Assembly (NCBI GenBank): GCA_020881915.1
Contig: JAJFPB010000002.1
Coordinates: forward strand, 372,001-436,000
DNA length: 64,000 bases
Origin: Paramyrothecium sp. XJ0827
Taxonomy: Eukaryota > Ascomycota > Sordariomycetes > Hypocreales > Stachybotryaceae
Reading direction: 5' to 3'
Positions 1 through 12,011 of this stretch are shown here, piece by piece; position 1 is the stretch's first letter, and each line of letters starts with the position of its first letter. Below the pieces are notes generated by a model. The model saw only the letters and a program-made list of their open reading frames with translations, was not told where the DNA came from and ran no database searches. The position numbers and the translations under genes are program-made.

Positions 1-1216
1 TTCCGGCTTTGGGTGCGGTACTCAGTGGACTGAAGCCGTGAAGAGTAGATACCGAGGCGGGCTGCAGTGGGAGCCTTGTCCTATCCAAGACAATATTCCC
101 CACGAGCCCGGGACGGCATCGATATTTCCAGTAACACTCTTTCCTCTTTTCACCCACGAAGGTGTTTTAAGGTTTTAATGAGGTTGCTGAGAACTGGTAG
201 ACTGAGTACCACCGCCTTGCTCGAGTGGGAGTGTTGGAGGTCACGTGTGTGGACGATCAAGTCTGTGGCAAACTGTATATAAGCGGTGACTCTTCCACCT
301 CTCATTGTGTAATAAGTAACCTGCAATCTTTCCATTTCAACAGACATCTGGGAGGCGGCTGAGAATGATGGAAAAGAGCAGCAGGAATTGTATTCAGCTT
401 GATAATTAGGAATTCATTGCAGTTCTGAATCTCGGGATTCTGAAACCCGCCAGCCTCAAAACTCGAAATGCAGTTGTGGAGTTGTGCCAAATTGGGGGCT
501 GACATAATCCGCACGCCTACACGTGCAGAAGTGGAGAGGCGCCTAGGCGTGTCCCTATGGGGCCCCGATAAACAGTCTGACTAAATTAATTTGCGATGCT
601 TATCGACTCTATAGGATCTCCGGGTCCCTTTTGCATAAGTTCATCTTACGATCGGTGCCGACAAAACCGAATGTAGTGCTAGTACCCGGGCTAAGGTATC
701 TGCAGTGATGACTTTATGGTGAGTGTTTGATACGGTCAGATCAAGATGAATCATGTATGTAGTCACACATAGGTCCTTCTATAAATGTAGTCATGTCCTC
801 ATACAATTCTTCTCTCATTCTCTCATTATGAGAACCACATCTGAATTCTCGTTGGATAAATGTTACACTCCCATCTCGCGCTTCTCCACCAACCTTTGTT
901 GTCAGTTCTGGGTAATCGCGAGCCATTACACACAAACAGTTCAAGCAATCCGGCAGTACAAACCATGACGCTGGTTTGTTTGTTTTTTATCATGTATTAA
1001 TCAATTCTTCAATAGCGGGTAGACCAATGGTTAAAATGCCCGCCGAATGCTTCTAGGACGAAAGCATTGAAGAAGCCGCTCTAGCATCATTATGCACTAC
1101 TAAACATGATCCTAGCAGAAGAGATACGTCTTTCTTGTAGCCATGATCAATATCATAATAGCCACGTTGCTGACCATGCTTTGGTGAAGAGCTCCGTACC
1201 ACTGTCTGCTAACCAT
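1..1216. other. Intergenic, no gene seen
   Basis: Only short overlapping reading frames without family motifs or convincing splice structure are present. No copy of the dispersed 17-nt repeat core and no RNA gene was recognised. The right part is presumably the 3' flank of the MFS gene on the minus strand. Confidence 0.5.
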
Positions 1217-3112
1217 TCACTGAACATGCTCTTTCTCCTCAGACTTTGGAATGCGAACCATGGTAGCTGTGATGAGAGCTCCACACAAAGCTGATCCGAG
1301 ACCGAACCACCAAATAGCTCGCAATCCGTTTAAACCAATCTCACCCGATGGCAATTCGTCCACCTTGATGCCAATTGAGTCGGACACTGATGTCATGATG
1401 GCCGTAGTCAAGTTCTGTACTGTCACCAATAGACTGCCTGCAGAACCTTGGTATGATCTCGGGACACTGGATGTGATGAAGATGGCAGCAGCAGCGAAAC
1501 TGAGATCAGGGCCAAAGGTGGCAAGAGCAACGCCAGGCATGGAGAGTGCCCAATAGGATGTGCTGGGCTTCTGGGGTAGGAAGAGCACGGGACCTAAGGC
1601 AAAACAAATCATGCTGGCGGTCAGGATCCAGTGTCCTGGAAACTTGTGAAGCGTCTTCGAAACGATCCAAGCTGCCAATACGCCAACAATGCCATTCGGA
1701 AGGATATATAGGGCGGTCGTCATTGGTGAAGCATTCTGGTATCGCTGCCAGAACTGGATAGCGTAGAATTGCCAGGCACCACCTGCCTCGCGTCAGCACA
1801 TTTGTGGTTTCAAGCACTATGAGAGAAGCTTACAGTAGCCACCAAATCCAAGAAAGTAAGCGATGAGCAAAGGGCCGAAACCAGGCGTTCTCCACAGGCC
1901 ATTGGGGATAAGAGGGCGAGCAGTGTTCCGCTCGACAAAATAGAACGCAACAAACATTAAGAAGCCGACAATGATTAAAGAATATGTATAGGGATTCCAG
2001 TGTGCCGACGAACCCTGGGTCAGTCCGAATAGAATCAAGCCACAGCCAGTGGATGCGAGGAAAGCGCCGAGGTAGTCAAACTGGCGCAGAGACGGCGCAT
2101 CGGCATCAGCACTGTCTTTAGCAGGTAGGAGTGGAGGAATGACCATGAATGCTGCCACTGCAATCCCAGCCAGTAGGATAGCAGTACTACCAAAAATCCA
2201 TGGAAGATGGCTGCTCAGCGCGCCGCCCTGCACGCAACCGATCCAGAATCCGAAGGGCGCACCAGCTGCCATGAGCGAGAAGACACGGTTCTTGCGTTGC
2301 CCGGGTGAATAGATACGGCCTAGAATACTCATAGAGGCAGACACGACAACTCCAACAGCTAGACCCTGCATGGCACGAGCAATGAAGAACAAAACCTTGA
2401 GCTCTGGCTTTATGACAAAGGCAGCGACGAGGTTCCAGATGGAGACCCAAGCAAAGGCCCCCACCATCATCGGCTTCGGTGGTGCAAGATCAGCCAGCGA
2501 GCCGGCAATGATAACAGAAAGGCCACTGGACAACATGGAAGATCCAATGAGCCAAGGAAGTTGCGAGGGCAGAATGTCGAGGGCTTCGCGGAACACGCCT
2601 TGATTCACCACCATATGGCCTTGGGTCACAGCAAAGATGAGCTGCCCCGCGGTACAGACGAGGACGAATATGATCTCCGCCACGATGTTGCTGAACTCGC
2701 GGGGCATTCCCTGATAGATGGGGGCTGCGGGGCTGCCACCCTCTTCAAACAGTCCGGAGGTTCGGGACGCAGCCGCCTCGGTCTGGCGGCTCCTCATGCG
2801 GGTGAGCTCGAGCACGGCATCAGGCAGAGGCGCCGACGGCTCCCCAGTGCGGTTTCTACCAAGAGGTTCGACTGCTCCCTTGGGGTCTAGCAGCGCAAAC
2901 GGGTTTTGGCGGTGAAGTAGCGGAGCCGGTGTGGCAACCTCGGACTGAAGACTGCCCGGAGTCGCGATGCCGGCATCCTGGAGCTCAATGGACATGGCAT
3001 CGTGAGAGTCAGATGCATGCCATGGCTCGGAGGGCCCAACGACCCGCGAAGTAGAGCCATCGTGGCCGTCCCCGTGAGTGTTGAATGTGACTGTCTGCGA
3101 GGATGATGGCAT
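1217..3112 (-). CDS. MFS transporter, DHA2-type (drug:H+ antiporter-like)
   Basis: Predicted plasma-membrane major facilitator of about 614 aa. Two exons: 3112-1834 and 1782-1217, joined by a 51-nt intron (GTAAGC...CAG) that restores the frame through GFGGYC-GAWQFYAIQF. Residues 1-140 are a polar, probably cytosolic tail; hydrophobic helices follow. A motif-A-like loop (GSLADLAPPKPMMVG) and a motif-C-like stretch (GAPFGFWIGCVQGG) support an antiporter-type MFS. The arrangement and length resemble the 14-helix DHA2 group that includes yeast ATR1-like proteins; that assignment is by motif memory, not by alignment. The substrate cannot be told. The start ATG at 3112 is the only one giving the full tail. 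The upstream 1.5 kb has no partner gene, so there is no cluster context. Confidence 0.85.
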
Positions 3113-4646
3113 TGCGGTGACGGCGGAATTACCTAATTGGGTAATTCAGCAAACCTTGGCGGTTTGGAGAAGATATCACTTTGTGTGTAAAGTTCGCGGC
3201 GCTAAGGAGAAGTAGAAAGATGGTCTTTAACTGAAACATGAGCTTAAGGTGCTCAAAAGATGCCTGGTAAGAAACGGCTATTATTCTTGCTTCCATGTCG
3301 AGTTGAAGATTCTTCCAATGGCCGGGGCAGCCTTATCAACATGGCGGGTGGAGACTGTCCGAGAATCGGGCGGCGGGAAGCTCCAGTGTGGCGGCAAATC
3401 AAGCTTCGTTGCGCCCTGGTGGAGATGAGCAGACGTCGTCCTTACTAATGTTTCCGCCCGTCGGGTTTTTAAAGAGCACATGTAGTTCGCTCTGGTGACT
3501 CGCGAGGGGGGACGGACCCGCAAAATGATGCATGCTCCGTGATACCAGTTGTGAGATGCCAGTGTTATTTGGAGTGCTCAACTCTATAATGGCTTTATTT
3601 AATCCAGAATTCGGCGTGTTTATGAACGCCAAATCGCGCACTAGTTATCCTCCTGCCTACCGAACTTTTGGCAAAAGGCTGATACGGCTCAGGAATCTGC
3701 CACAAACCAACCATCACAAAACACTGACAGCTTACATCTTGGTGGTCATTCGTGATGGAGATTCGAAAGCAGGGCCAAGGCCCGGTGCAGGTACAGTATA
3801 TAAACCTGATTGACCGGAAGGAAGAAGACCGCAGCACAAGTAGCTCAAGGGAATCGGCAGGGAACTGGTAGTAAATGGCCGAAGCGTTATGCCATAGTCG
3901 ATACTCAGAGTGGAAGACGTCCAGATTTCGTGGTAAGCTTAGATGTCACGGCATCTCTGTAGAACATGGCTCTGGAGGCAAAGTTGGGCAACAATCGCCT
4001 TGGGCATATTCGATGTCGGCAAACTGGAGATGCTTCAAATTACACAGAGTATGAGAACGGCCAGCTAGCTAGAGTTCTCTAAAAAACGCGCTTCACCCAG
4101 GTGTAAACTAGATGAATTGACAGCGCGGGCCACGAAGAATTCGGGCCTAAACTATTGTGTCTTTCAAAGAGGCTTTGCTTCTAAATGTGAAGATGGCAGC
4201 ATCTTCTCGTCAGCGCGTCGAAATAAATCTCAGACAGCACTCACGAAGCAGTAGAAACGGTTCTTGCAAACGAATCTGTCTTGCTGCCATTTCTACAACC
4301 AACCCTAGGGGATGCTGTGGCCTACGGAAAGAACTAGGAATTTGGAGGTGATGTAATTGCCATATCAACCGACCCAGAAGCTTTGCGGATGGCCGGACAA
4401 CCTTTTTGGCCTCGGGTACAATTATTGATAACGTGCTGAAAGAGATTAGTGTTACCATAGGGCCGATGAAATGTTTCTCCTGAGCTAGTAGAAATCTAAA
4501 TTGGCCAAAAACTGAGTCGGCTGGGGTTAGTGATTCAAGACGCCGTTTTATGAGAAATTCCGAGAATTCATCTCAATATTATTTATTCCTTCCTTAAGCC
4601 CCGTCTCATAAAACAGCGGCCAATACCATGATCCCCATCCTTGCTT
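3113..4646. other. Intergenic between MFS and GNAT genes
   Basis: No supported gene. Frames of 60-93 codons overlap on both strands and show no motif. It contains the promoter side of the MFS gene at its left end and the 3' side of the GNAT gene, with a small inverted repeat, at its right end. Confidence 0.5.
4541..4620. repeat. Imperfect inverted repeat downstream of the GNAT gene
   Basis: The left arm at 4541-4555 (CGCCGTTTTATGAGA) is matched by a reverse-complement right arm at about 4604-4620 with one extra base. About 48 nt of AT-rich sequence lies between. It sits 27 nt beyond the GNAT stop codon, so a 3'-UTR or transcript-end hairpin is possible. It could also be the remnant of a small foldback element. 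Confidence 0.5.
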
Positions 4647-5409
4647 TCACTTTGACGCGCGTCTAGTCAATATCGCGGTATAGTACACATCGTCGTGTCC
4701 CCACGGCTTGAGGCTCTGTTCCAGGCCCCAGTGAAGTTGGAAGCCATTCTTCTTGTAGGCGTTTGTGGCGGCGTATCCCATGGCAACCACCATAACGTCG
4801 ATGCCGAGCCTGTCAGCCTGCTCAAGGCCAGACTTGATGAGCATGCTGGATATGCCGCGCTTCTGGTGATCAGGGCGAGTGGCCAAATAGTCGAGTTCTG
4901 TTGTTTTAATGTGTCAGCTATTGTCGGGAGTATCAACGGACCCTGCTAGGCTGAGAAAGCATGGCTGACGCACTCAGGTAGGGCCCCTCGGGGGTAAAAT
5001 CCTCCTGTTTCTCATTGACAGGGTCGTCCAACGCATCCATCTCGTCCTGGTGCTCTCCAAACGGCAGCTCCGCATCGTCAAACATATCTTTGAACCGCTT
5101 CTTGTCGGCATCGCTGACAGCAGGCGTCTGGGCCTCGAGCCACTCGGTGGCAAGCGACGACGGCAGAATCCAGCGAGCATAGCCCACGATGTCGCCCGTG
5201 CTGGTGTCCACCACGACCTGATGCCGCCTCACCTCACGCTGCGCCACCAGATTGTGCGGCGCGCGACCCGCCACCTTCTCCAGGACCGTCTCCTCGGAGG
5301 CTGTAAACAAGATCCGCCACCAAGTCTCCTTCCAGAACGCCGAGACGTTGTTCTTGGCCACGCCGGCGGCGTCGTCGACTGTGCAGCCCGGTTGCAGCTT
5401 GTAGGACAT
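4647..5409 (-). CDS. GNAT-family N-acetyltransferase
   Basis: About 228 aa from two exons, 5409-4974 and 4897-4647. The 76-nt intron (GTGCGT...CAG) joins a TAC CTG A to AA CTC GAC, giving YLKLDYLATRPDHQKRG. That segment is the classic GNAT core: a beta strand followed by the acetyl-CoA pyrophosphate-binding Q-x-x-G-x-G/A-type loop (HQKRGIS). The C-terminal part also has the expected second half, with the YKKNGF motif near the end (residues about 195-200). The family transfers acetyl groups from acetyl-CoA to small molecules or proteins; the substrate is unknown. The N-terminal 145 residues are typical of the single-domain fungal GNATs often annotated in secondary-metabolite or stress contexts. 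No neighbour suggests a role. Confidence 0.85.
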
Positions 5410-6463
5410 TGTTAGTTATGCGCCACAAGTGTGTCGAAGGCTTAAGTGGTTTCGCGTGGCCTCGATTGAGAAGCAATAACTCGATCATCCACAGGAATTT
5501 TCACTGTGGGGTCAAACACGGTCAGTGCAGAAGCGCCGCCCACCATGGGGCACATGCATTGGAAACCGAATTTTGAAGCTACAGTGGATCACAGCCCAGC
5601 GCATACATATGGCCAGCATACCAAATGAGGAGTGTTTTACGTTACTGGCTGCCTGTAGCAAGCCTGTCACCATTTATAGGGAGCTCCATGGCTGCCTTTA
5701 GTGCATCGTCGCATTTTTGCGATACAGACGCAGCCTGAGAAAAGTGGGGCTCGTCCGAGCACGCCGCCTCGGAGTCTCAAGTTGCCTGAGCAGGCTAAGA
5801 TTGCAGTGCAAGCGGAGAAAGAGCGAAAGGTGGCGCTTGCATGAACAAGCCGGTTGTCCGAGCAGGCCAATTGCAGTGCGTATCCCGACCCGAAGTGGAG
5901 TCAAGAATTCGTCGTCTAAGCCAATCACATCGTTGTTTTGGTTTGTGAATCTCTTCGTTGTTTTCCTTGTTGAAACATGTATCTTCAGCAACCACATGTT
6001 GTGGCAAAGAGAAACTAGTAAAGAGAAATAAACAGCGTAGGGCATGTCGATTCCGCTTCCAGTCTGTCATGGGACGAGTGCGGCAGAGAGTCTCGGACGG
6101 TGCGGTGAAGGAAGTCCATGGAAGCATCACGAACACCGGGTGCTTTGGGTTTCAACAAGGGGAAGATTGCCGCATCGTTTCGAATTCTTACTTCCCATAT
6201 TCCATCAATCTGAATAACATGGTTAGCTAGCAGCCCAAAGCTCTGGCACAAAGCGACCACGGTTCCGCCCCAACATCAACGACCAGTACCTTCCACCGCC
6301 TTGTCGGCGATTCCACGATTTACTCTGCCAGTAAGAAAGCCCCCAAACCCTTTATTGGAAGCCATCGACCACCGGGTACGTCCAATAAGCTATGCTCTCA
6401 TATCGCTATGGCGGGCAGTGACCGTATCCCTTTAGTTTTGCTTCCGATCCGACGCATGGCCCA
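5410..6463. other. Intergenic with dispersed-repeat copies
   Basis: No convincing gene. Two head-to-tail copies of the dispersed repeat lie near 5720-5880 on the minus strand. The small reading frames over this stretch run through the repeat and are not credible genes. Confidence 0.5.
5720..5880 (-). repeat. Dispersed repeat, two copies (core at 5794-5810 and 5866-5880)
   Basis: On the minus strand the core TGCACTGCAATCTTAGC (5810-5794) continues as CTGCTCAGGCAAC. A second block resembles CGAGCCCCACTTTTCTCAGG about 50 nt further on. The same two-block layout occurs in the array at 16.4-16.7 kb, so these are related units. A second, degenerate core (5880-5866) lies about 70 nt away in the same orientation. 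No coding capacity was seen. Confidence 0.75.
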
Positions 6464-7129
6464 TCAAGTAGTACTATTTTCTTGCCACATCTTTTGCATC
6501 CCCTCTGCTGAATCTCCCAACACTGGGTCAAGATCAGGTTTAGGTATGCGCCAAATGCTTTCATAGTCTCCCCCTGCCTTCATAAAGTCCCATTTGCCGC
6601 CACTGTATGCCCCCATCATGGTGAATCCAGACAGCTCAATATTCGTTAACATCCTCTTTGGGTTGTCTGTACCCAGCCCGTGGCCTGTCCCTGGTGTTAA
6701 CAGTTTGAACTCGTTCTTAGGTGTTGCGTCATGGGTTTTATGTGCCACGCCCGCGGGGATGAGGAAGACATCACCCGCCTGCGCTTTCAGCTCGACACCA
6801 CCCTGCTCCCAGCCAGATCCATTCGTGTTATCTTCCATATCCTCCGACGTGTCGCCAACGCCAAAGCGAATTGTTGCGGAGCCGGACAGCACTGCCATGA
6901 CTTCGTGGGCTTGGGAATGAAAATGGGAAGCCTGGGTAGAGCCATAACGGAAGATCCATTCAACGCGCCATCCGTTACTCGTGAACAGATCATAAGCCGC
7001 AACCGGGCTGCATTGTTCGGCATTATCCTGCCTTCGTGGCAGGGCGTTCGGGTAGTGTAGCAAAGGGTGCGGGGAATTGGGCACCATTTTGGTAGGACCA
7101 AGATAGTACTTGTGGATTTCAACAGCCAT
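6464..7129 (-). CDS. Cupin-fold protein (single cupin domain)
   Basis: Intronless, 221 aa. Cupin motif 1 is visible as H69-F-H71 followed by E76 and a glycine at 83. Motif 2 is GDVFLIPAGVAH (residues 119-130), with H130 completing the usual three-His/Glu metal site. The layout, with a longer loop between the two motifs and an aromatic C-terminal tail, fits the YjlB-like cupins common in fungi. Their activity is generally unassigned. It has no signal peptide, so is probably cytosolic. ATG at 7129 is the natural start. It stands alone between intergenic stretches, giving no pathway clue. Confidence 0.85.
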   Translation of the reverse strand: MAVEIHKYYLGPTKMVPNSPHPLLHYPNALPRRQDNAEQCSPVAAYDLFTSNGWRVEWIFRYGSTQASHFHSQAHEVMAVLSGSATIRFGVGDTSEDMEDNTNGSGWEQGGVELKAQAGDVFLIPAGVAHKTHDATPKNEFKLLTPGTGHGLGTDNPKRMLTNIELSGFTMMGAYSGGKWDFMKAGGDYESIWRIPKPDLDPVLGDSAEGMQKMWQENSTT

Positions 7130-8930
7130 TGTCCGAGTCCAAATTGTTGCGTTGCAGGCTCCGATCAGTTGACATGAAATGTTTGTCTAGGGAGTGTTGG
7201 AGAACTGGTCTGGGTAGGCAATTACGTATGAAGGTGAGGTCATAACTACGAGTCGGCATAGCGTCCCGCGCTCGGATCGGCAACTTTCCCGGTTGGCTTA
7301 TAGATATTAGTGCGCTACCGGAAAACCCGAGGACGATCGGCGACGGTAACTTTCTTGTAAGCTAATACGCCAGCAATTCCCTACCAATAAATCATAGATA
7401 CTCATTTGTTAAAAAACTTAGATGCGTTCTCTGGGTCCATTGAGCCATCATTACCTGCTTGACAGAGATGCAAGTCAACTAATCCAACATACCCGACGTA
7501 AAATTGCCTGCCTGGTCTTGTCCCTCGACCAGTTGCCCTTGCGTAAGGCGGGCGTTCTAAATGTCTTTCGAGAAAGCGCTTCAACTGTTCCAAACTGATG
7601 GGCTCATAATCAAGGACAACACATTTGCTCCGGGATAGGGTGGTGACGAAGTGCCTGGGCGACACCAAAAGCCCTTCTCTGAGGAGGTTACTCGAGGCCG
7701 TCATGGTTCACAGCTACAATCTCAAGGAACAGATCTTTCATAAATCCACTCTAGAGGTAACTTTAACATCATTCAAGTAATTCAATGTATCACTCACCGT
7801 TCTACGAGCTCGTTCCGATACATTCAGTAAATTACAACAAACTGATCTTTACTGTACAAAGGATAAATGAGAGGAAAATTATGAACCAGCAGGCTTAATG
7901 GTATCTCGTCCAACACCTATAACGAATGGGCATAGCGATTCCTCTTCATACCCCGACCTCAGAGATAATGTATTGCTCAATATTAATAAAGTGTTCCTTC
8001 GTGTGCGGGTGGTCAGGGAATGTTTCAAAGAGCGTCGACTCAACGCCAGTCGTGTGCTTCTGTTAGCTAGGCCTCCTTATGCGTTGATGATTCATGCTTT
8101 GTTGGTTTATATCTCGTTCACAACAGTTAATACGCTTGGGCTTATTCAACGTACAAGTCAGCTTAGCTGGGGGAATAAACCTCGGGTGGGATTCGAGAGG
8201 GACCGACAGGAGCAACGATTAAGCCCTCGACACACTTCAGTGGAGTTAGTGGTAGAGAACTGATCATCTTCCCGGGCAGTCACTACACATCCTGTCCCAA
8301 CGGGGCGATGTAATGTACAATCAGCACTACGGGCTTCCTTCTTTCACACATTCGATGTTTCGACGATTTCTAGATTGCCTTGGTCCACCATTGTAGCTGC
8401 TATACATTCACCCTGTCTACTTCTACATTAATTGGTGGCTGGCAAGATTAAAGGCGTCAAGTGCGAGGCATTATTTGCTTGTCTAGTATTCCGAAGGAAC
8501 GGTATGATTGGGAAATTTTGACGCACGCTATTAAGAGTCGGGCGTGACTGGAGATTCTTGCTTTTAGAGGGAATGCAGATGCTCACCTGCCATTATTATG
8601 CCTACTTCATCAACATCAATGGAGTGAGCGCGCTGTTTCCGACGGGTAGATGCATAAACTTAACATCCATTCACCACTCTTTGTACTTCGTTCTGATCGC
8701 TGTAAATTCTTCTATTTATTTGGCCATTCGGCGCAAATATCAATTACTCTCCTCTTCCCTTCCAAATTACGCAAAGTAAGCAGCTTGCACCATCTGCCGC
8801 ATACGTGTCAACTAATCCACTCATAAGGTGGTCTCAGGTCAGCATTCCATCTCACACTTGACAGTGACCTCTGTTGGACAGACATGATGTCTAAAGCCCG
8901 CTTGGAAGTTACTAATGAGTGTATAGCACA
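7130..8930. other. Intergenic, weak short frames only
   Basis: About 1.8 kb with no family motif. The only frame worth recording is at 7402-7704 on the minus strand (separate entry). The plus-strand frame at 7898-8263 has no recognisable features. Confidence 0.45.
7402..7704 (-). CDS. Possible small hypothetical protein
   Basis: A 100-codon frame with an ATG at 7704 and a fairly protein-like composition: a charged stretch (LEQLKRFLERHLERP) flanked by aromatic and basic residues. I do not recognise a family, and there is no signal peptide or membrane helix. It may be a fragment of an older gene or chance. It is recorded because it is the best frame in a 1.8-kb gap. Confidence 0.2.
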   Translation of the reverse strand: MTASSNLLREGLLVSPRHFVTTLSRSKCVVLDYEPISLEQLKRFLERHLERPPYARATGRGTRPGRQFYVGYVGLVDLHLCQAGNDGSMDPENASKFFNK

Positions 8931-9218
8931 ATGAATCAAACCCCCAGCACACGCACCGAATGCACCATATGCGGCGGTGCTGGCCTTGTTTTCGGTCCTT
9001 GCAGAACTTGTCAGGGAGTAGGCTGGCTCCTCGAGACAAATTGCGGTTGCAATCATGACCCTCAATGTCCACGATGCGCTGGCTACGGATTTTTCACCTA
9101 TGACTGCATGTTTTGCCGTGAAGGAAAAACATTCGACCTTTGCTACACTTGTATTGGCACCGGATGTTGTGTTGGGGACTGCGTGGGTTCGCAAGATGAT
9201 TCCAAGAAGTCTCAATAA
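8931..9218 (+). CDS. Small Cys-rich protein with DnaJ-type zinc motifs
   Basis: A 95-aa intronless frame from ATG 8931. It consists almost entirely of C-x-x-C-x-G-x-G-like repeats: CTICGGAG, CRTCQGVG, CPRCAGYG and CYTCIGTG, with a divergent CMFCREGK and an extra CGC/CVGDC pair. These are the motifs of the zinc-binding central domain of type I DnaJ/Hsp40 proteins, here without any J domain or substrate-binding domain. Known stand-alone domains of this sort act as thiol-disulfide or chaperone-like factors. For this protein the role is unknown. No signal peptide, so probably intracellular. The next gene on the right is a decayed F-box-type gene on the opposite strand. Confidence 0.6.
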   Translation: MNQTPSTRTECTICGGAGLVFGPCRTCQGVGWLLETNCGCNHDPQCPRCAGYGFFTYDCMFCREGKTFDLCYTCIGTGCCVGDCVGSQDDSKKSQ

Positions 9219-9346
9219 TTCAGCATGCATGGCTGAGAACCAAGCTGGTCTACTTTTTTTTATTCTGGGTTGGAAAGGAGACTTGGATGCTAGCAGGCTG
9301 TGATTATTCTGGGTGCAAAGTTAAAGAATAGCAATCAGAATGAATA

Positions 9347-10963
9347 TCAATACATGTCAAGGACCTCTTCTTGGGTCAGAAACCTCTCAAGCAAAGCCCT
9401 GCCATACCGCTCTTGTCCCACCGACCTCATGAGATGGCTCAGCTCCACGCTCGGCCGCCAATCCTTCACGCTCCAAAATAATCGTCTCTGCTCGGATTTG
9501 TCAGAGAAAGCTGAGCACGAGTGCCATCGAGGCTCGAGGGTAGTTCCAGGACTGAGATACATAACGCCCCAGAAATATCGAGGGATTCCAGGCTTGGTTG
9601 TTTTCGTCTCCCGGGGCAAGTGAATGGCACATTGAAGCTGCGCCGATTTCAGATCCCTCTTTTTGAGGCACGCTTTGCCAAAAGCGAAGAGCAGAGGCTC
9701 GATGAAAGCATCTTCAGGAGCAACGCTGCAGTCATAAAGCCCGTCTGCCGCAAAATGATCAGAACATGAGAATTTCATCATGCTCAAATCCAGGAGCCAT
9801 TTCTGTCTCTATAGAGTGCGGGGGTACTCCCTCACTGTGAGGAGTCGCATGGTTCGTCTGGCCCAGAACTCGAACATAAGAGCCCCCTACTGGGCGTCTC
9901 ATATGAAAGAGGACTTCGAGCCGCTCCAAGCTCTGCCAAAAGGGTTGTGGTAAATCCTTACCGGGACTTGGCCAGAACAGTGATACGTCAGTCGGGCCGT
10001 TCACAACGAGATCCTTCAACGCGACGTCGGCTGTAGCGAGATGGATTGTCTTAGACAGGGAATCAGTTGGGGCATCGTGCGTGTTCAAGCTCGCGCGACC
10101 CCAAGTTGGACTCCAAAATTTTAAGTCCGCCATGAGAATTACCAAGGAGTGTATAGAAGATAATTCAGGAAGAATTCGGCAGACGGCGTTTTCAAGTTCT
10201 TCCGGAGCATCCGACGGAACATAACAAAGCGTAATTCATAGTCGCGAAGACACAGAATTGCTCGCTGCATATTGGGTAACTTGATCAAGATATTTGCAAT
10301 CGCAAAAGGGCTGATCTTTCTTGTCGTTAAGTTGGGAGTCGGAACTCCCTCACCACGGTAACAACAGGAAGTTCTAGCTACGAGAGTTCGAGATGAGAAT
10401 ACGTATGCCGCCATGACCAAAGATCGAGTCCCTGAGAATTCTGTCTGTCGAGGCTTCCCTCAGCAAAGCCGAGAAGGTTGACGCCACTTCGATTCCCTGA
10501 AGAGACACTTAGGAAGTCGTGATCTGTCACAGAGTACACCTCGTTCAACAGAAGCACGATATAACCGTCCGTAGAGGGCTCCCAAGACTTGATAATGTCA
10601 AAGAGGCCCTGCAAAGCGGCTGTAAATGCTTCATTGTTAACTATACGACCCTCTTCGCGTTCGAACTGGCCGCGAGCTTTCTCGCTGTAGGCTGGCAGCT
10701 CAATTGCATATCCGATGAGTCCGAGGTATTGAGGGCGGTGCCCATGGCGGAATATGGCTTTGAACTCCGTCAAATCAAAGCTCTGCAATCGAATTCGCCA
10801 GAAAGTTTGCCTTTCGATAGCCATTTGCCACCTGAGAGAGATTGTGGCGAGCGCTGGTCGCTGAAAGACGTGGCCGTCCATGAGGCTGCCGACTTCATCA
10901 TAAATGAGTTGGGGAAGGGCATCATTCTTGCCATAGACTAGGGCTTCAATAAGAGGCAGAACT
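9347..10963 (-). pseudogene. Decayed F-box-type fungal protein gene
   Basis: Conceptual pieces in different frames line up, in order, with the layout of a large fungal family that has an F-box-like start and a leucine-rich remainder. The pieces are: LPQLIYDEVGSLMDG (about 10915) plus an IERQTFWRIRL segment; a PTPNLTTRKISPFAIANIL segment (about 10340); an LPQPFWQSLERLEVLF segment (about 9930); and a tail with RYFWGVMYLSPG and FWSVKDWRPS (about 9590-9450). Breaks visible are an in-frame TAG at 10378-10380, frame changes near 10345, 10140 and 9780, and no in-frame ATG ahead of the F-box-like segment (an upstream TGA closes the frame). None of these breaks has a clear GT-AG intron. Family membership is from memory of its motifs; an unusual exon structure remains possible. 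Confidence 0.6.
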
Positions 10964-12011
10964 GCGCACGGGGGAGTTGGTCAGGCTGAATAGCTTCATG
11001 GAATGAAGATCAAAGACACGAGAGTGATGGGGGAGAAAGTTGTTCAGATAAAGCAGACGCCTTCGTTCATACCCTGTGTCATGTTGCATGTGTTTGATGG
11101 TTGTGCACGCTGCCTCTCGCGTACTCCGAGAACATGATAACAAAGCACGCACGTACTTGGTTGTGAATTCATAGGTAACTCATGTCTGATGGGACTTTCT
11201 TCCTGCTGGCTTGTGCTAATGATTGTCTAATAGCTCTTGCCTACACGTCGTGAGAAACCTGGAGTGTCTGTATGTCCAATTGTACGACACAAAGACAGAC
11301 TCGTCTCCAATGTTTTCAGGGTCAGAAGACTACGATTTATTGAGTTTCCCCTGGGTAACGGGGTTTTCAGCCATTTTATTTTTGTCTCAACTGTCACAAG
11401 CCGAGAGTGACTTTGCCTGCTGGAAATTTGTGCAGAACTGGCCTTTTTCTCATCAGCTGTGAGTGAAACCGTTTCCTTTTCCTCGTGACTTTTCAAGCTA
11501 CACAGTGTTACCAACCACGAAACATTCTTTATCACCTCTGCCACCAGCTCGTGGCGCCTCGATTGAAGTCCTTTGATGCAATTGTGTATCGACACTTTGA
11601 CCATCCATCCATCCTTGTACATCAGCATAATCTATTCCTCTATCTAGTGGCGGCAAGAGCAGTGCTACTCTCTTCTCACTCGCAGGTATCTTCTTACACT
11701 GGCACCTGCTTCTTGGATATGGGGTGGCGCGAATCATAAGTGTTGTCACAGCAAAGTGGGTAAGACTTGCATGAGATGGGGCAGTTCGAGTAAAAACCAC
11801 CAGCCCGGTGTACCATACCTAAATGGATCTAAGGTCTGATTAGTTGGAGCCACTTCCTGCGTCCCCTCAATGAGGTGCTTCTACACCTCAGTTCGTAATT
11901 TCCTCCCGCTTGAAGGTAAATCGCTCTGATCATTCGCCGCGTTACCTCAGAACTGGACTTGACTGTGGCGTCATTGTGCTTCATTTATACATCCGCGCTG
12001 CACCCATCACA
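10964..12011. other. Intergenic, no supported gene
   Basis: Contains only short frames on both strands. The plus-strand sequence just before 12012 is the presumed promoter of the nucleoside permease gene. No repeat core was seen here. Confidence 0.45.

Noticed and set aside
11223..11800. Minus-strand frames of 100-133 codons
   Set aside because: No motif, no splice logic and overlapping equal-length frames on the other strand.
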